From Karstenula rhodostoma CBS 690.94 (Eukaryota; Ascomycota; Dothideomycetes; Pleosporales; Didymosphaeriaceae): 64,000 nt of DNA. The stretch spans positions 1,391,375 to 1,455,374 of the forward strand of contig MU001505.1 in NCBI GenBank assembly GCA_010093485.1. Direction: 5' to 3'. Of this stretch, positions 47,581 to 58,950 are shown piece after piece; positions within the stretch are counted from its first letter, which is position 1; each line of letters starts with the position of its first letter. The notes beneath the pieces were generated by a model. The model was not told the DNA's origin, did no database searches, and saw nothing but the letters and a program-made list of their open reading frames with translations. The translations under genes were made by a program, and so were the position numbers.

Positions 47581-49141
47581 ATTTAATTATAAAAAGTACT
47601 TTTTAACTAGAGAATAAAAAAAAAATAAAGGAAAAATAAAAGAAATCTATCCTACTTAAATATATTAAATATTTAATTAAAGAGCTTATAAAGCTAAATA
47701 TATTACTATACTTCTAATATATTAGAGCGCCTAGTATACCTATATCTAAAGCTACCTTAACTATAAATAGGAGATTCCTTAGCTTTAAAAAACCTATTAT
47801 AACTATATAGATATTCCTTAAGGTAATTAAAGTTAGGTTACTACTAATCTATATTATAATAACTAATACTCAGGCCTACCTTATAGAGCTACTATAAAGT
47901 ATAGTACTTATAAGGAGTAAGTATACTATACTTAAAAGTATATATAGCCTTCTATAAGCCTACCTTCTAGTTATTTATAGGGTAGACCTGCTAGAAGATA
48001 GGTAGAGTAGGGATAGGAGTAGTAAAAATAGGGATAGGAGTAGAAAAAGTAGGGATAGAAGTAGGGATAGGAGTAGGTAAAAATAGAATAGGAGTAGGTA
48101 GAGTAGGAATAGAAGTAGAGGGAGTAGGAAAAGAGCTAAATATTAAGTAGGGGTTCTATAAAGGTATAAGAAGGGTCTCTTAACCCTTATTCTAATCCTT
48201 TAGTATAGCTTAAATATACTACTATAAATAATTAACCTCGCAAGCCTATATATAGTTAGTAAAAATCTAAGTAATAAGGAAGATAAGGGAAGCTTATACT
48301 AGAGTTTAGATTATTATAGAATAGGATAAAGTATATTATATATATAGTTAGGAATAATAGACTATAATAATTAGTAAAACTTAACTAGATAAGTAGAGAA
48401 TCTAGTTTATATTAGTTTATATAAATATATATAATAGTAAAAGTAGTACCTAGTCTACTAGTTTATAATATTATAGTAGAGGCTATCTAACCTACTACTT
48501 AAAGTACTTATTAAGTAACTAAGATAACTTATAGGCTAGATAGCCTTAATATACTCTTCTTCTATAGCTAGGGGAGTATATAACGCTATTAGAGGAGCTT
48601 AGCTAGGAGTATAGGAAGTAGACTAAGTAAGAGGGTAACTATAATAAGTTATTTAAGAAGTTATAGTAAATCTTTTAGTAGTAGCTACTTATTTAGCTTT
48701 AAGTTTCTATTCTTATTTAAGTACTTTAGTAGTATAAGCTTTAGTAGTGTTATCAGCTATTTAAAAGGTATAAGTAGAGTATTAAAAAGTAAAAGGTAAG
48801 AATATACTATAAGATAGGATAATAGGGATAAAAAAGAGAAGCTTAAAAGGTATAAAAAATATCTTTTTATCTTACCTACCTCTACTAGTTTATATTATAT
48901 AATAATTACTTACCTTATTTACTATTATTTACTATATCTAGTTATAAGGCTACTACTATTTATAAGTACTATACTAAGTACTAGGAGACTCTTACTCTAG
49001 CTAATTAGTATCGCGATACTAATAATAGTATAATATAAGTAGGAAATTACAGTCTAAGCTATATATTTCTAAAGGGAAGCTAATCTAAATAATTAAATTC
49101 TACTAGTAAATAAATAACGAGCGCTATTTACCTAGGGGGTA
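47581..49141 (+). other. Copia-2 3' accessory region
   Basis: Homologous to 14167-15731. The purine-rich run is at about 47995-48130; the Glu/Gln/Arg-rich candidate frame is at about 48550-48840. The tract GGGGGTAT before the LTR is the clearest polypurine tract in the family. Useful with Copia-1 for comparing codon-position changes. Confidence 0.55.
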
Positions 49142-49347
49142 TATTAAGAATATAAATAATACTTAATAATATTAGGGTTTATAGAGCTCTAATTAGCTAT
49201 AATAAGGGGTACCTTAACCTAAGTACTAAACTAATTTAGGACGAGTGTAGTATATAACTAGCCTTTTTAGTAATCTTTTCTTATATAGTAATCTAATTAA
49301 TTCGCTCCCTGAATAAAGGGATATTTAAGCTCCTTTTTTCTACTATA
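49142..49347 (+). repeat. 3' LTR of Copia-2
   Basis: 206 bp, pairs with 42179-42384; differences are almost all C/T or G/A. Confidence 0.9.
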
Positions 49348-49626
49348 TATCTAGTTAATACTTTAGGCTAAATATCTCTAATACTTACTAGTTAAAAACT
49401 AAGCTACTAGAGGTAATAGTTTATAATTAAAAATAATAATAAATATCTTAGGTCTTTAGATAGAAAGGGTATAACTAGTTTACTAAAAATACCTACTATA
49501 AAAAACTTAGTAATAGGCTACTATATAGTAATAATAACTAAAAATAGAGGCCTACCTATTAGGATAGGTATTACTAGTAGTTACTTAAGAGGTAAAATTC
49601 TTTAGATAGGTCTAAAAGAATATTTA

Positions 49627-49710
49627 GCTAATCTTAAGGGGTATTAGACCTATATAGAGGGATAATAGGCTAACCTTAAGGGGTATTAGGCCTATATAGA
49701 GAGATAATAG
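49627..49710 (+). repeat. 42-bp tandem duplication
   Basis: Two near-identical 42-bp units beginning GCTAATCTTAAGGGGTATTA and GCTAACCTTAAGGGGTATTA, followed by the first bases of a third unit at 49711. They lie in the hAT-1 region. Confidence 0.9.
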
Positions 49711-50596
49711 GCTAATTTAAATATATATTAAGTTAAGATAGCTTATATATACTAGTTCCTATTCTATTTATTTTACTTTTTACTTTTTATTTTTCTCTTA
49801 TAACTCTTCCTTTTATTAATATCTAGAGTTATTTAATAAAAGTCTATTTTAATTATACTACTAGTATTTTCTTAAGGAATATACCTATTAACCTTTAGCT
49901 TTTTTTAATAATAGGTTACTAAATATCTAAATAGGTTACTAAGTACTAAAAATATATTACTAAAAAGTTATTACCTATTTATTATTATTATTTATTACTA
50001 ATTAAGGTAATATAGCTCTATACTATTTATATTACTATTTATATTACTACTAATTATTTACTATAATATTTTAAGCAATTTATTCTTATATAAAAGAATA
50101 AATAGCTAAAAATATACCTCTCTATTATATATAATATAAAGACTTAATAGAATTTAATATATAATATATATATATACTATTTACCTTTAGAACTATATTA
50201 ATAAATAGCTCTAAACTAAAATTATATAAAAGAATAACTTAAATATTTCTAGTTTAGAAAGTAGTAAAGTTTCTAAAATAAATTTCTATAATTTTAAATA
50301 ACTTTAGCTATTAGTAACTAAGTAGTATTATCTTAAGCTTATTATAAAAATACTAAATAATTTTAAAGATATAATTATATTTCCTAGTTAAAATTAATAG
50401 CCTTAGATCTTATATATCTAGCTTATATATAACTACCTTTTTAACTTCCTTAATAAAATAATAAATAACTTAGGTAAGAATAAAAATAATAAAAAGGAGG
50501 TAACTTAGCCTAATATTATAAAAGCTATAGCTAAAAGGAGTTTAATAAAACTATTAAAGTACTATATAAAAATAAAAAGTAAATATAGATACCTAT

Positions 50597-50709
50597 ATTA
50601 TATATAATTACTATAAAGGTAGGTAAATTAATAAAGTAAAGGGGATAAAAAGGCGCGTTATACTTTACTAATACACGAATAAAGGGGGACTAAAAAAGCG
50701 GCTAAGGAG
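50597..50709 (-). mobile_element. R2 short copy (113 bp) in hAT-1
   Basis: ATTATATATAATTACTATAAAGG at the fixed end, keeps GGCGCGTTATAC and AATACACGAATAAAGG, cut at GCGGCTAAGGAG. The target duplication GATACCTAT is at 50588-50596 and 50710-50718. It interrupts the transposase frame between Tyr-Arg-Tyr-Leu and the Leu-Asp-Pro-Arg motif. Confidence 0.87.
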
Positions 50710-51699
50710 GATACCTATTTAACTATATAATAATACTAGATCTAAGTTAGAAGCTTACTATATATAAGGTATATTATTATAGCCTTTTATTATATAAATA
50801 TTCTAACTATTTATATATAATAAGATATAGGAGGTTTAAAATAAATATATATACTAATAAGAATTTTTTAAGTATTTTAACTATTATAATTCTTTAGAAT
50901 AAAAAGATATTACTATAGCTTTAGTAATATATTTTATAAGAAACTAGACTAATAAATAATTTTATAAACTATAATAGTAATTAGTAAATAATTTATTCTA
51001 GCTTTTTAGTTCTACTTTATATAATATAGAGGAAGACCTATAAGAAATAACTTACTAAAAAGGTAAACTTTATTTTAACTTACCTTATATAAAATAAAAT
51101 AAAGATTTTAATCTTTTTAAATAGTAGAAATTTAATAAATGAGCCTATTCTTACCTTACTTAAGTTATAAAGAATATTCTAGTAATACTAATTACTAAAG
51201 TTAGGGTAGAATATATTTTTAATTTAGTAAAAAATATAATTAGTGATGAAAAGTATAATTTTACTACTAGTATAATTTAAAAGCTTTTAATATTTAAAAA
51301 TATAATTATTTAAGAGATAGATAATAACCTAAGTATAATAAAGCTTAAGTTATATATACTAAGCTAAGGAATTAAGAAGTAGTAGAGTATAGTAATAGGT
51401 ATAATTTAGAATAAGCTTAGATATTTAGAATATTTAAACGCCTTCTTAAGTACCTTAGAACCTAACTAGTTCCTTATACTACTATAATTTATAGATAAAA
51501 GAATTCTAGTAGTCTACCTAACTACTATCTATAATAGTTTTAATCTATTAAAATATATATAAAAGTTAGATAACTTATATAAGGACTAAGGAGATTAATT
51601 AATTAAATTCTATAAGTAATAGCCTAGCCTATTACTAGAGGTATCTAGATATAAAATAAATATAATATACTAAGAATTATATCTTAAAGTTATTCTTTA

Positions 51700-53120
51700 G
51701 TAATTATATAAATATTAGTTTATTCTTTATTATAGTTTTATAGTTTTCTATAATCCTTTTATATAAGGCCTATAGGTAGTAATTTATTTTAGAATCTCCT
51801 TAAACTAATATATACTCTTATATACCTCTAATAGTTCTTAGACCTTTATTAGATAATTATTTTACCTATACTAATATATTATAGTAGAAAACTTATTCTA
51901 GCTAGTAATAGCCTTTTAAAAATATTACTACTTATTATTTTTACCTTATTTTTTAAAATTTATAAAATAAATAATCTACTTCTAGTTCTTACTTAAATAT
52001 TAATAGATAGAAACCTATTAATCTTTTATTAACTAAAGCCTTTAGATTTAGAACTTCTAAGTTAGTAACTAGAGAATTTACTAGCATCTATAATAGAACT
52101 ACTTCTAACTTTAATTAAATAAGGCTTTACTATACTACTAGTATACTTCTAGTCTAATACTCTAGTAGTTATAAAAAAAAAACTATCTAAAAGAACTCTA
52201 AATATTAATAAACTCTCTAATAGTTTAAATTCTATATTTAGATAATAGTAAATTTCTATTTAAGATTATTTTAATATTAATACTAATAGGTATCCTATAG
52301 AATAGTCCTATATAGCCCTTATTTAGGGATATACTTCTAGATTAGCCTATAACTATCTTAAGCCTTAATACTTAATAATATTAAAGGAGATTTAATTTAC
52401 TACTATATATAAAATAATAGACCTATTAACCTCCTTTTTTATATTTAGGAATAAGGAAATAGAAAATTAAATATTCTCTTAATACCTAATAATAAACTAC
52501 TCTAAACTCTTTCTAGTTTTTAAAGCCTATTTTATTAGTACTACTATTAAAAGAAAAGTAAATTAATAAAAATAGTTTTTTTTTTTTTAGAAGAAAATAA
52601 CTTTATCTTTATAAGTTTTAAATTTAGACTTTAAATCTTTATAGGAAAATTCCTTTAATAAAATAGTTACTTATTTAACTATATTTAATTTAGAATAGTA
52701 ATATACGCCTAGTAGACTAAAAGAATTTATACTAGCTAAATTTAAAAAACTACTAGTCCTGATATATAAGAAAGAGATAATAGTTACTAAACTATAAATC
52801 TTTTTATATACCTAAATACCTTATTCTAGCCTAATACCCTTCTAACCTACTCTCTATATACTATAAGTTCCTACTAAGACCCCTACTCCTAGTAGAAGTT
52901 ACTATAATTATAGTTAGTCTAGTTACTTTATAAATAAGTACCTAAACCTATATATATAAAAAGTAACTAAGAACTCTAATAATAAAAAAGAGTTTTTTAA
53001 TATAAAGAAACTTTAAATAGAAAATAAAGGGGATTAGATTTTCTCTCTACCTTAAGCTTTTATAAATATAATCTTAGAAATATTAACTTATCTAGATTAT
53101 TTAGAGGAAAGAATTTTCTT
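51700..53120 (+). pseudogene. Gypsy-3 gag
   Basis: Identified by the CCHC zinc knuckle at 52900-52947: Tyr-Tyr-Asn-Tyr-Ser-stop-Ser-Ser-Tyr-Phe-Ile-Asn-Lys-Tyr, which is C-Y-N-C-G-Q-S-G-H-F-I-N-K-C after undoing C-to-T and G-to-A. The knuckle binds retroelement RNA in the capsid particle. The region before it, from about 51700, has long TAG/TAA-interrupted frames of the right size for a gag, but I cannot recognise its fold. A T-run lies at 52587-52600. Confidence 0.65.
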
Positions 53121-53169
53121 TATTTTATATTAGTTTATTTTTATAAATTTAGTATCTATATCTACTCTT

Positions 53170-53480
53170 TAATTAATACTAGTATATAAAGATATTTATT
53201 TATTAATTCTTTTTTTATTTATTTTTTAGCCTAAAAACTATAAACCTTAATTATTTTATTTCTATACTAGATTATAGTCTATATCTTTACTAATAAGATT
53301 TAAACCCCTATATAATACTATATTTACCTATATATAAAGATTAATAGTAGAACTATCTAAAACTATCTATTTATAATTATAGACTTAGGGAAATAAGACT
53401 ATATTATTAGATTAAAATAGTTAAAATATTTTAAAATCTAATTAGATACTACTTAGAACTAATTTATCTAGCTTAAGAAA
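53170..53480 (+). pseudogene. Gypsy-3 aspartic protease
   Basis: At 53175-53186 Asn-Thr-Ser-Ile is a RIPped D-T/S-G-A catalytic motif, followed by Tyr-Leu-Phe-Ile-Asn-Ser. From 53370 the frame reads Phe-Ile-Ile-Ile-Asp-Leu-Gly-Lys-stop-Asp-Tyr-Ile-Ile-(G to R)-Leu-Lys-stop-Leu, which fits the second protease motif D-x-I-I-G-x-x-W-L. Spacing of about 65 residues is normal. Catalytic Asp lost, inactive. Confidence 0.7.
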
Positions 53481-53972
53481 TATCCCTTAATCTATAACCC
53501 TATTAAGGTTATAGAACTAGAAAAAGATATAAACTTCTACTAAAAAAAGATTTTTTAAGATATTTATTAATATAATACCTTATAGGCTATAAATATATAT
53601 TAGAGATAATAAAGCCTCTAAATTAATTACCTTTATAGAATATTTAAAATTCTCTAAGCTTTCTAATTAGTTATAAAACCTATTCTTTCTAGTCTAGCTT
53701 TAATACTCTAAAATTAAGTTCCTTCTAGCTAAAAGGTACTTAATTTTAACCTACTTTTAAATATATAAATTACCTAAATCTCTACTAATACTTTCTACTT
53801 TAATATAAAGAAGGTAAATACTAAATTCTTTATAACCTTAATCTATAAAATTAACTAAATTATTAATAAATTTTAATATAACCCTAAAAATACTATTCTA
53901 AAAAAAAACTAACTACCTACTAATTATTATTAGTAATAGGATATATTTACTAAAACTACTAACTAGATTTTA

Positions 53973-53974
<2 letters not shown>

Positions 53975-54007
<33 letters not shown>

Positions 54008-55271
54008 ATACTACTATTGTAACTACCTAGTAATAAGGAAATATCTAGAGCTACTATATAGATTTATTAAAGGGCTCTAAAGGATAGTACTATTTATAAT
54101 AAAAGAAAAGAGTGCCTATAGTACTAGACTTAATTAACTAAGTATTAACCTGCCTATATATATTATATAATATAGTAATACTATAATACAATAATACTAT
54201 AATATTATATAATACTAGTAGGGTAGTATACTCCTTATTTACTAATACTTAATATATAATTATAGAGAAGTTATAAAATATTAAGGAGATTATATATTAA
54301 TAATATTATAATTTAAAAAAAAATATAAAAAAGAGGTTATCTACTAGTAATAAGTAACTTATAGTACTATATATAAAGGCTAGCTCTTATAAAAAGAGAC
54401 CTATACTATATTCTACTCTATTAAAATAGTTAATAATAATAAGTAACTAATTCTTAATAATAAATATAATTTAGTATATACTAGTAGTAAGTCTATTACC
54501 CTTATAAATATTAATATAGATATAATAATTAGCTATATAAATAATAAAATTAAGTAAGTCCTCTAGTAAGTTAACCTCTATTAGTATAATTAACCTAGTA
54601 TATAAATACTATAAGTTATAGCTATAGACTATATAATTATAGAGTCTATTAGTAAGTTTCTTATATATATATATATATATATAGTATTACTAATATAATA
54701 TTACTAACCTAGATAGGGATAATACTATAGTAGTTAGCTAAGAATAAGGACTTTATATATAAGTAATAAGAAATAATTATAATAATTCTTAATAGCTAAA
54801 AAGAGCTAGACTTTATAATAAAGGTAATTATAATTAAAAAGTTAGAGAAGCCTATATAATTAATAAATATAGAGGTAGTAGTTAATACTATATAGTAGGT
54901 AAAGTAAGAAGAAGTAGTAGGCGATATTAATAGTAATAATAGGTAGATAATATTAATACTAATAATAGGTAAATAGTATTAATAGTAATAGTAATAGTAA
55001 TAGTAATAGGGCAAGCTATAAGCTATAAGCTATAGGTAAAAGTTAAAGATATTAGTAACTATAAGTAAGTAGAAGAGTTAGTATTTAAATAACTATTAGT
55101 TAGTATTGCGCTAATAATTAAAAAAGTATAAAAATATATAAAAAAAAAGGTCTAAATCGCGTAAATAAAGGTCTAAAAGTAAATAAATAAGTATTAAAGA
55201 AGGATAAAAAGGTTTCTCCTATTATAGGTATACTATATAGTCCTATAGGCCTGGATTAGGATCCAGGCCAA
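53975..55271 (-). mobile_element. R1 poly(A) retroposon, copy d
   Basis: Reverse orientation: T-run at 53975-54001. The 5' end is at 55271, next to the perfect palindrome GGCCTGGAT-TAGG-ATCCAGGCC (55248-55269). The target duplication is GATTTTACCT (53966-53975) and GACTTTACCT (55272-55281), differing by one RIP-type change. Collinear with copies a-c. It interrupts Gypsy-3 between protease and reverse transcriptase. Confidence 0.88.
55248..55269. repeat. Perfect 9-bp palindrome at R1 5' end
   Basis: Stem GGCCTGGAT pairs with ATCCAGGCC around a 4-base loop. It is present, with RIP changes, at the same place in the other three R1 copies (about 7249, 20229 and 27217), so it is part of the element. 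In RNA it would form a stable 5' hairpin. Confidence 0.85.
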
Positions 55272-55281
55272 GACTTTACCT

Positions 55282-55761
55282 TATTAATTCTATAATTATA
55301 AAATCTTCTTTACTAAAGACCTTCTAAATTATTTTATTCCCTTATATAAATAGAGCTTAGCTAAGCTAGAGGCTATTAAGAAATATATTATAGAGTATCT
55401 TTAAAAAGGCTTTATTAAAGTAAGTTATAGTTTATTTACCTTATTTATCCTTTATATATAAAAGCTAAATAGAGATATCTAAATTTATATTAACTACTAT
55501 AAGTTAAATACCTTTACCTATAAAGATACTTATTTAATTTCTTAAATTAATAAGCTTTTATTTTACCTTTTTAAGGCTAAGATCTTTACTAAATTTAATA
55601 TTTATACTATATTTAATAAGATCTAAATTAACTTTATTTTAGAAAAGTATACTACTTTCTATACTTAATATAAATTTTATAAGTATAAGGTATTACCTTT
55701 TAGATTCTATAATAGCCCTACTACCTATTAGTGCTATATAAATAATATCCTAATAGATTAT
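55282..55761 (+). pseudogene. Gypsy-3 reverse transcriptase, N-terminal half
   Basis: Long readable frame: Tyr-Asp-Tyr-Lys-Ile, Pro-Leu-Tyr-Lys-x-Ser-Leu-Ala-Lys-Leu-Glu-Ala-Ile-Lys-Lys-Tyr, Lys-Gly-Phe-Ile-Lys, Leu-Asn-Arg-Asp-Ile-Gln-Ile-Tyr, Lys-Leu-Asn-Thr, Lys-Ile-Phe-Thr-Lys-Phe-Asn-Ile (F-T-K-F-D-I with Asp to Asn) and Val-Leu-Pro-Phe-Arg-Phe-Tyr-Asn-Ser-Pro-Thr-Thr-Tyr-Gln. The last is the P-F-G-L-C-N-G-P-A-T-Y-Q type of Ty3/gypsy. It is cut by Copia-3 a few residues before the YLDD motif would occur. Confidence 0.88.
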
Positions 55762-55968
55762 TATTAAGAATATAAATAATACTTAGTAATATTAGGGTTT
55801 ATAAAGCTCTAATTAGCCGCGATAAAGGTTACCTTAACCTAAGCACTAAACTAATTTAGGATAAATATAGTATATAATTAGCTTTTTTAGTAATCTTTTT
55901 TTATATAGTAATCTAATTAATTTACTCTTTAAATAAAAGAGATACTTAAGCTCTTTTTCTTTATTATA
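55762..55968 (+). repeat. 5' LTR of Copia-3
   Basis: 207 bp, TATTAAGAATATA to TTATTATA; same blocks as the other Copia LTRs. Confidence 0.9.
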
Positions 55969-56395
55969 GTTATAAGTCTAGTACTTAGAATATAGGATAA
56001 TTCTTCTTATATACTTTACTACTTAAATATACCCTCTTAGATACTCCTATTATACTAAAAGCCTTTATTTAATAAAGCTATAAGTAATTTAACTATTTTA
56101 GTTATTTAGACCTAGTTTATTAATTAAATAAGCTAGCCTTATTAGTTTATAAGCTTATATTTTTAAGTAAACTCTAAAAGTATCTAGTCTAAAATTAATC
56201 TAGATAGTTTAATAGTCCCCTTAATTAAGGATAATTACCCTATTTAACTAATTATTCTAGAGGAATTATACTAACTAGTTACTTTAAATAACTTTAAAGA
56301 TTATAAGTAGGAGCTTAAATTATATAAAAAAGATAAGAAAAGCTATATTTTAAAAATTATAAAATATTATACTATAGTTTCTAATTAGTAGATAT

Positions 56396-57701
56396 CAGTG
56401 ATGCGAAAAATAGTAATTAAGTATTACTAAGGAACTGAGTAATTACTATATAGTATTACTAAGTAATTACTCAATTACTATTACTTAGTTACTATTACTC
56501 AGTTACTAATTACTATTACTAATTACTTAAAAAATAAAATAGTAACTGAGTAATTACTTAGTTACTATATTTAGTAATTATTTTTAAATATATAACTAAA
56601 TTTAAAGTTATTATAAGTAAAGATTAAACTTTAATTAGTATTATATATACTTTAAAGGCTTTAATATATAGTATTTCTTAATATATTATTATTCTTTAAG
56701 CTATTTAAAGACGCTTAAGCTTATAGTAAAAAACTTAAAAAGATTATATAAATTAAATACCCTAAATACTAACTAGCTTTTAAAATATTATAATAAGCTA
56801 TAATAGATACTAATACCTATAATAATTATTATTATTTATAGAATACTTATAGTTATATAAAAAATATTTTATTAAAAAAAGCTTTATAATTACTTTAGAG
56901 TAGTAGAGACTTTAATACTTTTAGTAAAAAATTTAAAAAGACTGTATAATTAATTTAGTATATATCGTAACTGATTTTTAAAATATAGAACGATAGTAAA
57001 ATATATACTTATACTAATAAGAATAATAATAATAGTATAATAATTGGTTATATATATATAAATAATTCTATTATAAAAACTTTATAATTCTTTAAGGGCC
57101 TTTACGTCCTCAAGACTTTTAGTAAGAAATCGAAAAAGACTATATAATTAAATTTAGTTTATATAGTAACTGATTTTTAAAATATAGAACTATAGTAAAA
57201 TATATAATTATACTAATAAAAATTATAAAAAATAGTATATACAAAATAGTATATTTCTTTATATCCTTTTCTTATATTTAATAAACTTTTTATAGAGGCC
57301 TTTATATACCTTTATATAAAGGTAATTAGAAAGAAAATTATTTTCCCTATAATATATTACCTTATATAATAGTCTAGTAATTCTAATAATAATAGATCCA
57401 AAATCTAGATATTATTAATATTTTTATATTAGGCTAGTATAGAAATAAGACAATTTTTATTATAATTTTAATATTTTAATAGAGAACTAAATAGACTAGA
57501 ATTCTATAATATTAATACTAACTTATATTAGTATTATAATACTTTAATTACCTATAAAATTAAAGTATATATTTACTATTACTAATTTTATTTACTAATT
57601 ACTCAGTTACTATTTACTATTACTATTTACTTAGGGTAAATTAATTACTTAGTTACTATTTACTTAGTTATATAGTAATTACTCAGTTATTCGCAACACT
57701 G
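56396..57701. mobile_element. hAT-type non-autonomous element (1.3 kb)
   Basis: Exact 8-bp duplication GTAGATAT (56388-56395, 57702-57709); the Copia-1 empty site is at about 9343. The terminal inverted repeats are CAGTGATGCGAA and CAGTGTTGCGAA, typical hAT ends, unmutated. Beyond them are clustered ATTACT(C/T)AGTTACT motifs at both ends (56410-56570, 57590-57690), like the subterminal arrays of hAT-2. Inside, a ~100-bp unit with AACTGATTTTTAAAATATAGAAC occurs twice (about 56923-57020 and 57113-57215). No transposase frame seen. It retains many CA/TG, so it came late. Confidence 0.9.
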
Positions 57702-58312
57702 GTAGATATACTATTCTAAGCTATAAAATCTCTAAAACGAAATTTATACTACTATTTCCTAAGATCTCCTTACTCTAGTAATAATTAATATAGTTAAAAA
57801 TAATAAATCTACTTTATAATATCTATTTTATATACTAAAGAATAATCTAGCACCTACTAATAGAATAACTAAGAATTTTATTTAAGTATAGTATTATACT
57901 TATCTTAATAAAGTAAAGAGTAGATAGTAGAATTTAAAAACTTAATTTAAAAAATAGTAGCTCTTCTACTATAAAGTAATTATATACTTAGTTAAAGAAA
58001 CTAAAGAATCGCTTATAACTTATAATTTCTTTAAAGTCTTAGGTAAAAAGATTACCCCTAAATAGTCCTACTTAATTAAGTAGTAAATCCTACTTAATAA
58101 AATACTAAAAAGGCCTATAATAATACTTTCTAAGATTAAAAAGGTATTTTTAGTACTAATTTAAAAAAAATTACTCTACTCTAATTATAAAAGGACTAAT
58201 ATTTATATAATATTTAGTAGTTAGACTACTAAATCTAGTAGGGAATTATCTAATAATATATAAAATAATAATTATTTTAGCTACCCCTATAAGAATACCT
58301 AATATAAATAGT

Positions 58313-58463
58313 TACTACGCCCCTTTTAGTTAGCCTACGCATAGACGCTAGGTAAGCCTTAGCCACTTTTTTAGTCCCCCTTTATTTATATATTAGTAAA
58401 GCACAACGTATCTTTTTATTCCCCCTACTTTATTAAGTTACCCTACCTTATAGTGAATCTCTA
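58313..58463 (+). mobile_element. R2 short copy in Copia-3 gag
   Basis: 151 bp from TACTACGCCCCTTTTAGTTAGCC to GTGAATCTCTA. The exact 13-bp duplication TAATATAAATAGT is at 58300-58312 and 58464-58476; Copia-1 at about 9938 gives the empty site. Keeps GCACAACG and TAGTGAATCTC. Confidence 0.92.
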
Positions 58464-58807
58464 TAATATAAATAGTAACTAATTAAATACTAATACTTAT
58501 AGATAGCTATTACTAGTACTTTAATTAATAGATTTTAAGTATTTAATTTTTTTAATAAAGAGTATAATAAGATCTTAAGCTATCTAAAACTTTTATAATA
58601 GTTAAAGCTATAAATAAAGATTAATAGTACTAATTAGAAAATAAGTAATAAGAAGTAATTTACTATTAACTACTTTAGTAATATTATAATACCTCTTATT
58701 AATCTAATTAACCTTCTAAGTAAAGTTTCTAAGAATAAAATCTATAATATAATATAGAATTCTTATTTACTTTTTAAAAGTATAATCCTAGATAGTATAG
58801 CTACTAT

Positions 58808-58950
58808 ATTAGCCTGCGTATAGACGCTAGGCAAGCCTTAGCCACTTTTTTAGTCCCCCTTTATTCGTGTATTGGTAAAGTATAACGCGCCTTTTTATCC
58901 CCCTTACTTTATTAATTTACCTACCCTTATAGTAATTGTATATAATATAA
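58808..58950 (+). mobile_element. R2 short copy in Copia-3 protease
   Basis: 143 bp, truncated at TTAGCCTGCGTATAGACG, and ending with the second 3'-end type (CTTATAGTAATTGTATATAATA). The duplication TATAGCTACTAT is at 58796-58807 and 58951-58962; the empty site in Copia-1 is at about 10269. It sits within the codons just after the protease active site. Confidence 0.9.

Larger units (their letters stand above)
42179..49347 (+). mobile_element. Copia-2: complete Ty1/copia element
   Basis: Same family and layout as Copia-1, with LTRs 42179-42384 and 49142-49347. The 5-bp duplication TATCT is at 42174-42178 and 49348-49352. The 5' LTR keeps its original TG start (TGTTAAGAATA). Contains an assembly gap at 47307-47316. 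Moderately RIPped, between Copia-1 and Copia-3. Inserted in the hAT-1 element. Confidence 0.92.
49348..51320 (+). pseudogene. hAT-1 transposase, middle and C-terminal parts
   Basis: Plus-strand motifs in order: at 50148-50168 TAG AAT TTA ATA TAT AAT ATA, the RIPped Trp-Asn-Ser-Thr-Tyr-Asn-Met of the R-W-N-S-T-Y motif; near 50555-50596, running past the R2 insert into 50719, Leu-Lys-Tyr-Tyr-Ile-Lys then Tyr-Arg-Tyr and Ile-Leu-Asp, the K-Y-Y-x-K-x-x...L-D-P-R motif; at 51110-51310 the hATC dimerisation domain (Trp-Trp-Lys, Leu, then Val-Glu-Tyr-Ile-Phe-Asn, and Ile-Ser-Asp-Glu-Lys-Tyr-Asn). It would cut and paste hAT ends; this copy is broken by RIP, R2 and Copia-2. Terminal inverted repeats not found. 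Confidence 0.78.
51321..55761 (+). mobile_element. Gypsy-3: Ty3/gypsy, plus strand, 5' part
   Basis: Gag with zinc knuckle (52900-52947), aspartic protease (about 53170-53480) and the start of reverse transcriptase (55282-55761) in one direction. R1 copy d (53975-55271) separates protease from polymerase; Copia-3 enters at 55762 in the middle of the reverse transcriptase, and the rest of the gypsy would lie beyond the window. The left limit is uncertain: hAT-1 ends about 51320 and no LTR is recognisable between there and gag. Confidence 0.72.

Noticed and set aside
51121..51160. Rare ATG-containing frame at about 51140 as a live small gene
   Set aside because: It lies in the hAT dimerisation domain and is followed by TAA/TAG within a short distance.
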